Translations under genes and position numbers: made by a program
Shown: in pieces, positions 1 through 8,369 of the stretch
How the letters are laid out: every line of letters starts with the position of its first letter
How positions within the stretch are numbered: the first letter of the stretch is position 1
Assembly (NCBI GenBank): GCA_964393185.1
Contig: CAYMSO010000002.1
Location: forward strand, 1-64,000
From: CAYMSO01 sp964393185
GTDB lineage: Bacteria > Patescibacteriota > Dojkabacteria > J137
Direction: 5' to 3'
DNA length: 64,000 bases
The notes under the pieces: model-generated
What the model was told of the DNA's origin: nothing
Seen by the model: the letters and a program-made list of their open reading frames with translations, nothing else
Databases searched by the model: none

Positions 1-226
1 TCCAATCACTTATCTTTTCTGATTCTGTATTTGGTCTTTCATAGGATATTAAAAAAAACTTTTTATTATCTATATTTCTAAGTTTTAATCTTTTGCTAGT
101 TTGGGTATTGAAGTAAGTATCTTCTTGAATCATTTCTGATGTAAATGTAGCACCTAGATTTTCGAGTAAGTTATGAAATCTTATGATGTCATTAATCTTT
201 GCTTTTGTTTCGATGTTTTGAGACAT
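1..226 (-). CDS. CYTH-domain protein, C-terminus cut by window edge
   Basis: This is a partial gene whose start lies in the window and whose 3' end runs off the left edge. The N-terminus begins MSQNIETKAKIND, followed by a Leu-Gly-Ala segment, a DTYF motif near residue 45 and a K/R-rich RLKLRNID strand. This order matches class IV adenylate cyclase / thiamine-triphosphatase-like (CYTH) tunnel enzymes, which bind organic triphosphates or polyphosphate with metal. The ATG overlaps the stop of the upstream YjjX-like gene (TAATG), so the two are probably translationally coupled. It is one of three CYTH proteins in the window; the substrate cannot be read from sequence. Confidence 0.75.
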   Translation of the reverse strand, partial: MSQNIETKAKINDIIRFHNLLENLGATFTSEMIQEDTYFNTQTSKRLKLRNIDNKKFFLISYERPNTESEKISDW

Positions 227-750
227 TAATAGTTTTTCTCGTTAGACAAATACCCTATAGCTGTACTTAAAGCATCAACAAACTCATCTACTCTAGTGTA
301 ACCTTTGTTAGTAATTATTCCATTTGTACCAATTAAATCAATTTCTGAAACTAAGTCTGATGGATAAGTTGTCTTAACAAGTGTGCTTAACTCACCAAAC
401 CCAGTAATTTTAGTTGAAATAAATTCAGGTATCTGAACTTTTGCACTACACCCCATGCCAGTTTTACCATTCATTTCAATTACGCACCAACCACAAATAA
501 ATGTGCCTGATGAGTTTCGAGTAATTATTCCTTCCAAACCAATATATCCGTCTGCATCTGGATGCAATAGTCTGGCATTGCCAATTCTATTTCTACATCC
601 TGCTATACCTTCGTCATCAGTTTCAGGTGTTTTAGAAACTCCGGAATCTACATCGACACAAAGTAACTCGACTTCACCAAAGAATTTATTTAAAGCTTGT
701 TTTGTTGCTTCTGACTTTGCTTTGTTTGTTGAGGATAAGATAAATTTCAT
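226..750 (-). CDS. Inosine/xanthosine triphosphatase-like protein (YjjX/DUF84 family)
   Basis: At 174 residues this is the normal length for the family. The N-terminus MKFILSSTNKAKSEA is the nucleotide-binding (T/S)xNxxK start shared by ITPase-fold house-cleaning enzymes. A VDVDSGVSKTPETDDE segment (about 32-48), an R-N-R stretch and a YIGLEGGI-like YIGLEGII segment follow in the order of the YjjX/DUF84 family. The family hydrolyses non-canonical ITP/XTP to the monophosphate in the cytoplasm and so protects nucleic acids. It is followed directly by a CYTH gene and preceded by a second CYTH gene and a NUDIX gene, so the block is nucleotide-phosphate themed. The family call is strong; substrate preference is inferred. 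Confidence 0.85.
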   Translation of the reverse strand: MKFILSSTNKAKSEATKQALNKFFGEVELLCVDVDSGVSKTPETDDEGIAGCRNRIGNARLLHPDADGYIGLEGIITRNSSGTFICGWCVIEMNGKTGMGCSAKVQIPEFISTKITGFGELSTLVKTTYPSDLVSEIDLIGTNGIITNKGYTRVDEFVDALSTAIGYLSNEKNY

Positions 751-796
751 AAAATCATAAATAATTGTTCTCCCTATTATAGTACATTACATCCCA

Positions 797-1426
797 TCAG
801 ATATCACAATTAATAAAGTCTTTCCATTTAGCAACCCAGTCTAAAACCGCTGTTTTTGAGAAATCAATTCTAGTTTCTTCTATTTGATTTAGCTTACCAA
901 TAAAATCTATAGTACCTTTTGAGTCTAAAATATTAAGATCATATTTTTTCATGAATTGTGTAATTTCAAGTTCAGCACCTGCTACCTCTTCTTCTTTTTT
1001 AACAATCATCTCAACCTCAACTAGTATATCCTTCATATGGTGATACTTATCAATTGTTATAACGAGCTTATCAAGTTTATACTTTAATCTAGTAACATAC
1101 ATTGCAACAAAATAGTTGAAACCAAGAGATCTAAGCATTTCTATTAATTCTCCTATCTCTTCTTTGTTGAAGTGTATTTCATTTTCTTTCCGTCCAGAAC
1201 TATTATGCCAGTTTCCGTGTTTGATAGTGAATAATGAGTGATTCTTAGTAGTCCTTATCTTAATATCTGTGAGATTATCAGGATCTGCTTTGAAGTTAGC
1301 ATTTTCCACCTTGACTATTGTAAAGCGGTTTACCTCATCTATCTTTAATGCTTTTTCATTCAGATTTGAACAAAGCTCGTTGTATATTTGATCTGAAATC
1401 AAAGCCCTTTTTTCTACTTCTATCAT
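797..1426 (-). CDS. CYTH-domain (class IV adenylate cyclase-like) protein
   Basis: The 209-residue protein begins MIEVEKRALI, the ExExK-type first strand of CYTH triphosphate tunnel enzymes (read here as EVEKRA). Further basic and acidic strands follow: DIKIRTTKN, SLFTIKHGNW, RLKYKLDKLVITIDKY and ILVEVEMIV, alternating K/R and E as expected for residues lining a tunnel. CYTH members act as triphosphatases (thiamine triphosphate, tripolyphosphate) or rarely adenylate cyclases. It lies 12 bases downstream of a NUDIX gene and 46 bases upstream of the YjjX-like gene on the same strand, so one transcript is likely. The exact substrate is unknown. Confidence 0.8.
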   Translation of the reverse strand: MIEVEKRALISDQIYNELCSNLNEKALKIDEVNRFTIVKVENANFKADPDNLTDIKIRTTKNHSLFTIKHGNWHNSSGRKENEIHFNKEEIGELIEMLRSLGFNYFVAMYVTRLKYKLDKLVITIDKYHHMKDILVEVEMIVKKEEEVAGAELEITQFMKKYDLNILDSKGTIDFIGKLNQIEETRIDFSKTAVLDWVAKWKDFINCDI

Positions 1427-1438
1427 GTTATTGTAATA

Positions 1439-1948
1439 TTATAAATTAAGCTTCTTCTTTAATTCTGTTTTAATTATGTCTCTAGTCCCAATCCAGCTAA
1501 GCACTTTATCAATATCCTCTATGGATACAAATTTCCTAAACTGCTGCTCACCACCTGGGTCTTTTACAAATTCATCAATTCTAACAACCCTTGATATATA
1601 TCTCAGCTGAGTAGTTTCATATATTAGCTCATCTCCTCTAACTTCATAAGACATGACATAGAAGAATGGAACTATATTTTGGCTATCAATAACAACAGCA
1701 CTTTCTTCGTATACTTCTCTAACTAAAGCCTGCTCTGGCGTTTCTCCGCTTTCTATAGTTCCACCTGGCAGTCCCCACCACTCTTTATCAGCACTTACAA
1801 GCAGGAGCTCATTCATTTCATTTAAAACAATTCCTAGACTTTGAGTGGGTGTTTTATCGATACTTAGAAAATTATCGTCGAAGTATTCTCTAAAAAGAAT
1901 ATTCTTTTCTCCAAATTTAAATTTTGTCTCGTTTGTAGGGTGTATCAT
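1439..1948 (-). CDS. NUDIX hydrolase
   Basis: The 169-residue protein carries a complete Nudix box around residues 70-93, GGTIESGETPEQALVREVYE followed by E and S, fitting GX5EX7REUXEEXGU with Ser in place of the final Gly. The box coordinates Mg2+ for cleavage of nucleoside diphosphates linked to another moiety. The preceding strand KEWWGLPGG is typical of ADP-ribose or dNTP-type members, but substrate cannot be assigned. It is the first gene of a likely operon running into CYTH and YjjX-like genes, 93 bases beyond the end of the small-molecule operon on the same strand. Confidence 0.85.
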   Translation of the reverse strand: MIHPTNETKFKFGEKNILFREYFDDNFLSIDKTPTQSLGIVLNEMNELLLVSADKEWWGLPGGTIESGETPEQALVREVYEESAVVIDSQNIVPFFYVMSYEVRGDELIYETTQLRYISRVVRIDEFVKDPGGEQQFRKFVSIEDIDKVLSWIGTRDIIKTELKKKLNL

Positions 1949-2041
1949 GTTTTAATTTTAATAATATTATATTTATATATAACTAACTAATACCAAGATT
2001 GTTTGAATTTATTATATTACTTCAATAAAACAAAAGCCATT

Positions 2042-2431
2042 TTAAGTATTAATATAGTGGTAGGTCTTTGCACTTATATTGTAAATACTCTCAATTTTTC
2101 GCACACTTCGTGCATTTATTCTTTCTACATCTAACAAAGCTTTCTCAAGATTGTAGTTGAATATGTTTATATCTATGTATACAAGGAATCTATCTTTAAT
2201 CCAGAACCCAAGCAGAGTTTCTTTGTCCGTGTATTTGATATTCTTAGCTTTAAATATATATTCGTTTATTAAAGTGCTATTAAGATTTTTACAATGAGTG
2301 ATTAAAGTATTATCTGGGTCAGAAGGATATACCCATATATTCTTTTTTGTAATATTTTTGCCAGAATATAAATCATATGTACCGCCATGATTTTTCTTGA
2401 CTTGAGTAATAACGCTATCCCAATTTTTCAT
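2042..2431 (-). CDS. Hypothetical protein, last gene of the overlapping operon
   Basis: A 129-residue soluble protein with no family I recognise. It has mixed alpha/beta character with several aromatic residues (MKNWDSVI at the start, KKNIWVYPSDPDNTLITH, LLGFWIKDRFLVYIDI) and no signal peptide or membrane helix. Its start overlaps the end of the M20 hydrolase gene by 17 bases, which argues that it is translated and functionally tied to that operon. The strand pattern could suit a small binding or cyclase-like barrel, but that is speculation. Confidence 0.6.
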   Translation of the reverse strand: MKNWDSVITQVKKNHGGTYDLYSGKNITKKNIWVYPSDPDNTLITHCKNLNSTLINEYIFKAKNIKYTDKETLLGFWIKDRFLVYIDINIFNYNLEKALLDVERINARSVRKIESIYNISAKTYHYINT

Positions 2432-3485
2432 CTGAAAGTATCTCTAATAGTTTTAACCACTCATCAATCAGCTTGGTATTTACCTCTAGTGGCACAGAGT
2501 AATTTATGTTGTGCAGTTCGATATCATTTCCTGTACCATACAATAAGAACAAATGTTTTCCTGGATAAAATGAAAAATCTTCAGTAGCCAACGAAATTTC
2601 TCGATAATCAGAGATAAAGTTTTTATTCTTTAACTTTTCAATTACCTCTTTGTCATTCTCTAAAACATTATAGTACTTACTTAATCTAAGTTCTATGTGT
2701 GCATAGTCGAACTCGGTTTGTAAACCAGAAATTATTTCTCTTAAATAATTATGTGCAGACTCTCTATCTACAACTGAGAGCGACCTAATGTCACCTGTTA
2801 GCAATGAATAAGAAGATAAACTATTCGGGGATTCACCTCCTTTCATAGTTCCTACATTTATAATAAAGTCATTTTTAAAATCTGAATTAATCTCATATGC
2901 GATTCTTGAAGCTATACCAATACTATCCACTCTTCTTATGTTATTTTTATTCTTTATATGGCTGCCTTCTGTAGATATGTCTACCTCAAAATAGTCACCT
3001 GAGCCAAACTTAGCATCAAATATCGCAAATTGATTATTAGATGGATATGTGTGAAATGCTATTGAATATTCGATATCTACGTTATTTTTTTTAAAATATT
3101 CATTTGCGATAAATTCAGCTCCACTAGGAAAGCCTTCTTCGGAAGGCTGAAAAACAAAATATATATTGAAAGGATATTTCTTATTCGAACTTTCTAAATA
3201 TTTATATAGTCCAATAAGTACAGATGTATGCGTTGAATGTCCGCATACATGCCTTGGACCGTTTTTTGTGTTTAATGCATCTAGCTCGGATCTTATAATA
3301 ATATTCTCTTTTGCTCCAAAATCTAATTTGTAAACTAGGGCGGTTTTTTCTTGAAATACTAGATTCTTATTATCTGCAATATAATTATTAACTATTTCCC
3401 CTGTTTTATATTCGTTCCATGCTAACTCTGAAATACTGTCTATTTCTTTTCTTATATTTATTATTAAAGATTTGATATCATCCAT
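2415..3485 (-). CDS. M20-family metallo-amidohydrolase / peptidase
   Basis: At 356 residues this is close to M20D-type amidohydrolases (N-acyl-amino-acid or hippurate hydrolases). The metal-site motifs are in order: RHVCGHSTHTS (about 79-89), FQPSEEG with the paired acidic residues (about 113-119), AFHTYP (about 144-149), and a C-terminal LHNINY His. The usual GHD of the first motif is GHS here, a substitution worth noting. The enzymes cleave an amide bond, removing an acyl group from an amino acid. It overlaps neighbours on both sides (22 bases upstream, 17 downstream), so it belongs to the seven-gene operon. Its probable role is a deacylation step on an intermediate handled by the neighbouring aminotransferase and oxidoreductase. 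Confidence 0.85.
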   Translation of the reverse strand: MDDIKSLIINIRKEIDSISELAWNEYKTGEIVNNYIADNKNLVFQEKTALVYKLDFGAKENIIIRSELDALNTKNGPRHVCGHSTHTSVLIGLYKYLESSNKKYPFNIYFVFQPSEEGFPSGAEFIANEYFKKNNVDIEYSIAFHTYPSNNQFAIFDAKFGSGDYFEVDISTEGSHIKNKNNIRRVDSIGIASRIAYEINSDFKNDFIINVGTMKGGESPNSLSSYSLLTGDIRSLSVVDRESAHNYLREIISGLQTEFDYAHIELRLSKYYNVLENDKEVIEKLKNKNFISDYREISLATEDFSFYPGKHLFLLYGTGNDIELHNINYSVPLEVNTKLIDEWLKLLEILSDEKLG

Positions 3486-4366
3486 ACGTTACGCCCAGGT
3501 TTTAAATTATATTTTAAAATTTGATCTTTATCAGTATAAAAAAGGAACTTTTCAGGACAAAGGCTCCTAGGATCTAAGCCTTCTTGAATTACCTTATCAG
3601 CCCAGAATTGTAACATAATAAGCCAACTAGACCTTGAATCCCGAATATCAAAACCTCTTGTAGTTAAAAAATGATTTAACATGTTCATATTTATTCTATC
3701 ACTTGTGCAAACATAGTTAAAACCCAAATATTCATAAAGTAAGGCAACATGATGCCAGGTGGGAACAGCGGAAATATGTGAGAATCCATGTTTACTAAGC
3801 ATTTGCTTAGAAGCTCCATCTATATATTTTCTTAATCCCCCAATTCTTGAGAGACCTAGAGAGCCTGGACGAGGCGGTTCCTGCTGATGGATAACTCTTT
3901 GAAAGTTATGTAACCACTTGTCATAAGGTTCGGAAAAAAGCATCTCAAATGGATTGGTAATAAACATTGCAAGTTCTGAATCTAATTCTTCCTCATGTGG
4001 ATGTCTTGGATCTGTCCAGTATGTAGATTCTTCTATGATTCTCCCCCCTTTCGTACTAATATAGTCAATAGCTTGCCCATAGTCCCAATCTGTTAAGTCA
4101 GATGTACTAAAATCAGATGTCCCATCATTCACCCTTTCTCTGAGCTTATATCTTAACCACACTTTATTATCTTGAGAGATAAGTCGAATTTCTATTGCCG
4201 TATCGTCAACAAGGCAAATACTATGATGATCTCCTTCGGAGAGAATTCTCTCTACTTCGGGAGACGAAACCGCACGTAACATCTCTCCGTAACTAATTTC
4301 TAATAACTCATGTTTATCATCTCTTGAAACTAGTTGTTCAGCTGTATTTTTGTTTTCACTTAACAT
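3464..4366 (-). CDS. Unrecognised 300-residue operon protein
   Basis: I do not recognise this family. The protein is soluble, with an acidic N-terminal half (residues about 1-140, including SDLTDWDYGQAIDYISTKGG) and a C-terminal half with conserved-looking SHISAVPTWHHVALLYEYLG (about 198-217) and a Trp-rich end. The VPTWHHVALLYEYLGF segment vaguely resembles the acetyl-CoA-binding helix region of GNAT acyltransferases, which would fit beside an M20 deacylase, but motif A is not clear enough to assign. It overlaps the Ldh2-like gene by 11 bases and the M20 gene by 22 bases, so it is almost certainly part of the same pathway. Confidence 0.6.
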   Translation of the reverse strand: MLSENKNTAEQLVSRDDKHELLEISYGEMLRAVSSPEVERILSEGDHHSICLVDDTAIEIRLISQDNKVWLRYKLRERVNDGTSDFSTSDLTDWDYGQAIDYISTKGGRIIEESTYWTDPRHPHEEELDSELAMFITNPFEMLFSEPYDKWLHNFQRVIHQQEPPRPGSLGLSRIGGLRKYIDGASKQMLSKHGFSHISAVPTWHHVALLYEYLGFNYVCTSDRINMNMLNHFLTTRGFDIRDSRSSWLIMLQFWADKVIQEGLDPRSLCPEKFLFYTDKDQILKYNLKPGRNVWMISNL

Positions 4367-5345
4367 GATTTAGGGTATAAAAATTAAAATTATATTTTAC
4401 TGATAAATTGCTAAGGGTTAATAAACCATCATTAGATAAGGTAATAGATTTATTTCTTTTTTCTCCAGGTAATCTCAAATAAGAATCAGAATTGATTCCT
4501 AAGTTATTTATGAACTCATTAATTGACTCGTAGTCAAGGTGATTTTTGTTAATCACAATTAATACTGCTCCCCAAGAAAATTGATCCTTGATATTTAAAG
4601 TATTTGTCAAGATACCAACAATAAGTTCAAGCATTAGATTCAACGCAATTCCCTTTATTCCTCCAAAATTTTTTAATGAACCACCACCAAGAATCTCATT
4701 CAGATTTCTCGTCTCTTTCTTATATCTTGTAAATCCAGCAATCTTATTTGCTTCTTGATTTCCCAAGAGAAACAACCTATCGAGTTCACTCCATGATATT
4801 TCGGATGAAGCCATATCAAATACAATCGGACTTTTAAAATAAGGAATTGAAATACTTATAGGGGTTGTACCTAAGCAAGCATCCTGAGTCGGATGTATTA
4901 AGATTGTTCCATTTGTATTTGAGACTAAAATACCGATGTTACCATCCATAGCTAGTCTCCTCGTGTAGCTACCTAAATAGCCAATAGATGGTTTAAGATT
5001 TGAAAAGCAATAAAGTCTAATTTTATCCACAGTTCTATCTCTTTTAATCACACTAATTGCTTTGTACATTGCAGCGGAACCAATCTTGTTACCGCCTGAG
5101 ACAGTTGTTACTGAATCTGAAACTTTTTCTATATGTATAGGCTCTGTAACCCTATTTGTTTCCGTGTTGGACTCCAGGATATAATTAAGGGAATGTAACC
5201 CATGACTTTTCTTTCCGAAAAGTTCCGCATCTAATATATTTCGAATTGCAGCATTTATCTCATCAGATTCTAGTCTAGTTCGTGTTTTCAAAAGTCTTAT
5301 AAGGTCGCTCCTTAATAGCTGTATAGTTGAATTACTTTTGTTCAT
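4356..5345 (-). CDS. Ldh2-family (malate/L-lactate/ureidoglycolate-type) oxidoreductase
   Basis: At 329 residues this matches the NAD(P)H-dependent Ldh2 family, which reduces 2-oxo acids or cyclic imines such as piperideine-2-carboxylate. Visible family signatures are LFGKKSHGLHSL (about 43-54, containing the SHG histidine), a Gly-rich GNKIGSAAMYKAI stretch, GILVSNTNGTILIHPTQ, LGTTPISISIPY and IVFDMASSEISW. The second conserved His region, normally NS/NxHFG, reads SNLKPSIGYLG here, so a proposed catalytic or substrate-binding residue is missing or replaced. It sits between the aminotransferase (14-base overlap) and the unrecognised protein (11-base overlap). It may reduce a 2-oxo or imino product linked to the aminotransferase. 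Confidence 0.8.
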   Translation of the reverse strand: MNKSNSTIQLLRSDLIRLLKTRTRLESDEINAAIRNILDAELFGKKSHGLHSLNYILESNTETNRVTEPIHIEKVSDSVTTVSGGNKIGSAAMYKAISVIKRDRTVDKIRLYCFSNLKPSIGYLGSYTRRLAMDGNIGILVSNTNGTILIHPTQDACLGTTPISISIPYFKSPIVFDMASSEISWSELDRLFLLGNQEANKIAGFTRYKKETRNLNEILGGGSLKNFGGIKGIALNLMLELIVGILTNTLNIKDQFSWGAVLIVINKNHLDYESINEFINNLGINSDSYLRLPGEKRNKSITLSNDGLLTLSNLSVKYNFNFYTLNHVK

Positions 5346-6552
5346 TGTTTAGTCTTAAGATAATTTTTTCAATATCCGAACGTAAGCACATTGTATTAAT
5401 TCGTATATGGTGATTTCCCTCTATGCCGAAGATATTTCCTGGAGATACTATGACTCCAAATTCAACATAGAAAGATTTAAAAAGTTCTTCTGCATGTAAA
5501 TTATTTGATGAGTTGACCCATAAAAATGGGCAATCCTCTCCACCTATAACAGTAAAGCCCTTACGCTCAAGGGCTGACTTTAGAATTAGTGCGTTTTGCC
5601 TATAGTATGATATAGTTTTCTCTGCCTCGACAATTCCCCAACCTTCTAGAGCAAAGAGTGCTGCTTCTTGAGATAAATGAGATACTCCAAAAAACATATT
5701 CTCCTGTTTCATTCTCCAGAGACTATTTATCTCTCCGTATTCACTATCTTCAAGTTCAAGTTTCATAGGAACTACAACCCAGCCAATCCGTAAACCAGCC
5801 AAGCTATGTGACTTTGATAGGCTAGTTATTTCTATTGCACACTTATCTGCATTTTCAAGTTCGTAGATACTTAAAGGTTTAGTTTTAGTATCTGATATAA
5901 ATGACGAGTATGCAGTGTCATATATAAGTATGCACTTATTCCTAATACAACTATTTATTAAATTTTGTAAATCAGATTTTGTAGGCATTATCCCAGTTGG
6001 ATTTTGTGGAAAACATACAGTTAATATATCGTTAACTCTAGTTACTGATTCGATGACTGTTTTACTCCTCAAATCTCCTAGATTGAAAAATTTAACTCTT
6101 TTTTTATAATTTGATTGAGTAGTAAAAATTGGATTAAGCTTTAGGTTTTCAATGAATCCTGGATAAGTTAGTGTCTGAAAACCAAATGTACTGTTTCTTG
6201 AAAAAAGGGAAAATATGTTAGAAACAACACTATGCGATCCATCAGTAATGAATATTTCATTATGATTTACCTTTGCTCCTAAACGATTATAATGAGTAGA
6301 TATCTTTATTCGTAAATCAATATTACCTTGGATATCAGTTTGATATCCTATGAATCCGTCTGGTTTTGTAAGCTCATTCATTTTCTTAATAACCCCATCC
6401 GCTATTGGTCGAGATATAGGGAATCGGGGATTTCCAAGTCCTAGATCGATGATGTCAATATGTTTTGAAGTTGTGTAGGAGGTAAATAATAAAGTATTTT
6501 CCTTCCAGTTTTGGTAACCATTTTTTAGAAAATAGTCGTTTTTTCTTGCCAT
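5332..6552 (-). CDS. Class I/II PLP-dependent aminotransferase
   Basis: The 406-residue fold-type I aminotransferase shows the expected order: ITDGSHSVVSNIFSLF (cofactor phosphate region, about 102-117), FPQNPTGIMP (about 180-189), LIYDTAYSSF (Asp and Tyr contacting the PLP ring, about 208-217), and SLSKSHSLAGLRIGW, whose Lys is the Schiff-base residue (about 247). A C-terminal HHIRIN Arg would bind the substrate carboxylate. Such enzymes transfer amino groups between amino acids and 2-oxo acids; the donor cannot be told from sequence. The start overlaps nothing upstream, but the end overlaps the Ldh2-like start by 14 bases. Gene order suggests a biosynthetic step followed by reduction and deacylation. 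Confidence 0.9.
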   Translation of the reverse strand: MARKNDYFLKNGYQNWKENTLLFTSYTTSKHIDIIDLGLGNPRFPISRPIADGVIKKMNELTKPDGFIGYQTDIQGNIDLRIKISTHYNRLGAKVNHNEIFITDGSHSVVSNIFSLFSRNSTFGFQTLTYPGFIENLKLNPIFTTQSNYKKRVKFFNLGDLRSKTVIESVTRVNDILTVCFPQNPTGIMPTKSDLQNLINSCIRNKCILIYDTAYSSFISDTKTKPLSIYELENADKCAIEITSLSKSHSLAGLRIGWVVVPMKLELEDSEYGEINSLWRMKQENMFFGVSHLSQEAALFALEGWGIVEAEKTISYYRQNALILKSALERKGFTVIGGEDCPFLWVNSSNNLHAEELFKSFYVEFGVIVSPGNIFGIEGNHHIRINTMCLRSDIEKIILRLNNEQK

Positions 6553-6563
6553 AAAAATGTGAT

Positions 6564-6851
6564 TTAAACTTTTATCGTTACCTTTCTAGCTAAATAAGCG
6601 AATTCACTATCATCAAAAGCGACATCAGGCATATCCTTAGGATCACTATCGAGTTTGTTACAGGCTATATCTACATACTCAGATAATTCATAATTATTAA
6701 TGAATTTGTTGATCTCAGAGATGTCATCTCCTGACCAAACAATAATAAAGTGACCTGCTTTCTTTAATATCTTCAATAAGGTAACCATTGGTTTTGTTTC
6801 TTCTGCATCAACTCTTCTTAAAGTTGCATTTATATCAAATGCTATTTTCAT
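6564..6851 (-). CDS. Small HAD-superfamily-like protein
   Basis: A 95-residue protein with a minimal HAD core: MKIAFDINATLRRVD (motif I, DxNxT in place of the usual DxDGT), FIIVWSGDD (motif II with Ser), a Lys near residue 66, and DVAFDDSEFA (motif III acidic pair). HAD enzymes are mostly phosphohydrolases with an aspartyl-phosphate intermediate; the second Asp of motif I, the general acid, is replaced by Asn here. There is no cap domain. It lies 11 bases upstream of the aminotransferase and shares its operon. It might act on a phosphorylated intermediate, or be a binding protein if the Asn substitution removes activity. Confidence 0.7.
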   Translation of the reverse strand: MKIAFDINATLRRVDAEETKPMVTLLKILKKAGHFIIVWSGDDISEINKFINNYELSEYVDIACNKLDSDPKDMPDVAFDDSEFAYLARKVTIKV

Positions 6852-6869
6852 GATTAAAAAATAAATAAA

Positions 6870-7151
6870 TTAAATAGTTAGTAAATCGCTTTTATCTGTA
6901 TCAATCAATTTAAATTTGAACTTAGCTAAAAATTCTTTTAATTCCTCACTCGCCTTTTCTGCCCTAATCTCATAAATTCCTGTCTCCGTTTCTATCAGAT
7001 CATTAACTTTGCTCTGGAATTCAATCTTTATTCCTTTTGGCATAGAGTTATATATTTTTGATCTAACTAATCTGATCTTGCACCTATTACTCAATGTTTT
7101 GTAATATTGCCTTAGATCTTCGTTAGTTATTTCTGTTACTTTTGTTTCCAT
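6870..7151 (-). CDS. Hypothetical protein, first gene of the overlapping operon
   Basis: A 93-residue charged, soluble protein with no recognised family. It starts METKVTEITNEDLRQYY and has two short strands near the C-terminus. No signal peptide or membrane helix is visible. It lies 18 bases upstream of the HAD-like gene and is probably the first cistron of the seven-gene operon that extends down to 2042. A plus-strand promoter lies just beyond its start in the divergent direction. Confidence 0.55.
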   Translation of the reverse strand: METKVTEITNEDLRQYYKTLSNRCKIRLVRSKIYNSMPKGIKIEFQSKVNDLIETETGIYEIRAEKASEELKEFLAKFKFKLIDTDKSDLLTI

Positions 7152-7167
7152 TCGCTGTTGCCATAAC

Positions 7168-7197
7168 TTGACAAATATTTTTAAATTTTGATATAAT
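7168..7197 (+). promoter_or_regulatory. Sigma70-type promoter of the small RNA
   Basis: A perfect TTGACA (7168-7173) and a perfect TATAAT (7192-7197) are separated by 18 bases. This is among the best promoter matches in the window. It points away from the operon on the other strand and leads into about 90 bases that end at an intrinsic terminator, with no convincing reading frame. Confidence 0.85.
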
Positions 7198-7203
7198 ACT
7201 GAT

Positions 7204-7294
7204 GTAAGAAAAGGGAGGCGTTAAAAAACCACCAAATACTTACAATCAATAGTCGTTAGTTTCACCCGCAAAAGTAGAACTAGCGACTTTTTTT
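7204..7294 (+). ncRNA. Candidate small RNA with its own promoter and terminator
   Basis: Transcription from the preceding promoter would start near 7204 and stop at 7294, giving about 91 nt. The 3' end is an intrinsic terminator: an 11-bp stem (7251-7261 with 7278-7288, one G-U pair), a 16-base loop and seven T. The 5' part holds TGTAAG (7203-7208) and CTTACA, which can pair to close a domain containing the purine-rich AAAAGGGAGGCG. The purine tract resembles a Shine-Dalgarno sequence but no start codon follows at a usable distance, and the only ATG (7202) is followed at once by TAA. I do not recognise the RNA family. About 130 bases lie between this unit and the next gene end; they contain only a 7-bp AC/GT palindrome (7312-7326). 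Confidence 0.65.
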
Positions 7295-7421
7295 ATACTA
7301 TCTTTTAATTAACACACATTGTGTGTCGTATAGAATATTATCATAAAGATTTTTGTTTGTCCAGCTAAACTGTCATTTTAAATCGGACGATTGAAGATAT
7401 TGAGACTGACAAACAGATTGC

Positions 7422-8369
7422 CTATATAAACTGACTGACAATTCTTGGATAGGGAATAGAGATAAATGATTGATTCTGTGAGAGATTCCATAGTTTATTG
7501 CTGATATCAGGGGATTGGATACTCAGTTTATCCGATATCATATCTACAGCGAGAATAGTAGATGATCTTATTTCAGTGACGATTGAATCAGAATGTCGAA
7601 ATATATATAAGTTATATAATTTCTGTTCAAGATCTTTAGATACTTTTAGAATTCCTAAGGAAATTAATATTTGTGGTAACTTATAATCAGAACTTGCGGT
7701 TAGTTGATCGATATTAAGAAACTTACTATCACCCTTGTTTGCCAAATATTCGTGTACTAATGTTATTGACTCTTGTGCCTTTTTATAAAAATACACATGG
7801 TTATTTCTGAATGTAGATTTATCGTCAAATGATTTAAATTCATTAACCAATTTCTCGACAATTTTACTTGCATCAAAGCCAGATTGCTCACAAAGATGTA
7901 GAAAGCTATTATTATATTTAGCTGATAATACTTCCCCTATTTCTTTTAGAATCAAAAACCTTTCCTCGATCATTGGAAGCTCGGTGCCATTATCTCCCAA
8001 AAGTAATTTCCTAAATTCCTTGAAGTTCAATGAGTTAATAAACTGTGGGTTAGTCAAATCATATCCCTTATTTATATTTTCTGTTAAACAATAAAAAAGA
8101 GATTCTGAACCACCTAACTTTTCTTTATTAAAACTTTTGAACCATTTTGGAGTTCCCCAGTAATAGAAACTAAGTGCTGAAAATATTAGAAAGTAATTAT
8201 AAGTTTTTTCAATTGATCCACTATAAACATACGGAAAATCCCAAGCTAAAGTAGGAGTATCTTTTATTTGTGATGCAACCTTTTCAATGGCATTAGTATC
8301 AACAGATACTTGACTAAAATCTTTCTTAATAGCATTTATGCTTGTGAGAATTTTTTTTCTGATACTCAT
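7422..8369 (-). CDS. Queuosine salvage glycosidase-like protein (DUF2419/Qng1 family)
   Basis: The 315-residue protein matches the DUF2419 queuosine-salvage family. An early AWDFPYVYSGS region is followed by YFLIFSALSFYYWGTPKW (about 57-74). The clearest signature is near the C-terminus: LNIDQLTASSDYKLPQILIS (about 218-237), then LGIL and VTEIRSSTILAVDMIS (about 261-276). Characterised members hydrolyse queuosine 5'-phosphate to release queuine for tRNA transglycosylase. The start overlaps the methyltransferase gene by 4 bases (ATGA), so they are coupled. A tgt gene is not in the window. The family call rests on motif order; the exact substrate is inferred. Confidence 0.8.
   Translation of the reverse strand: MSIRKKILTSINAIKKDFSQVSVDTNAIEKVASQIKDTPTLAWDFPYVYSGSIEKTYNYFLIFSALSFYYWGTPKWFKSFNKEKLGGSESLFYCLTENINKGYDLTNPQFINSLNFKEFRKLLLGDNGTELPMIEERFLILKEIGEVLSAKYNNSFLHLCEQSGFDASKIVEKLVNEFKSFDDKSTFRNNHVYFYKKAQESITLVHEYLANKGDSKFLNIDQLTASSDYKLPQILISLGILKVSKDLEQKLYNLYIFRHSDSIVTEIRSSTILAVDMISDKLSIQSPDISNKLWNLSQNQSFISIPYPRIVSQFI

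Noticed and set aside
7202..7207. ATG in the small RNA as a start codon
   Set aside because: It is followed immediately by TAA.
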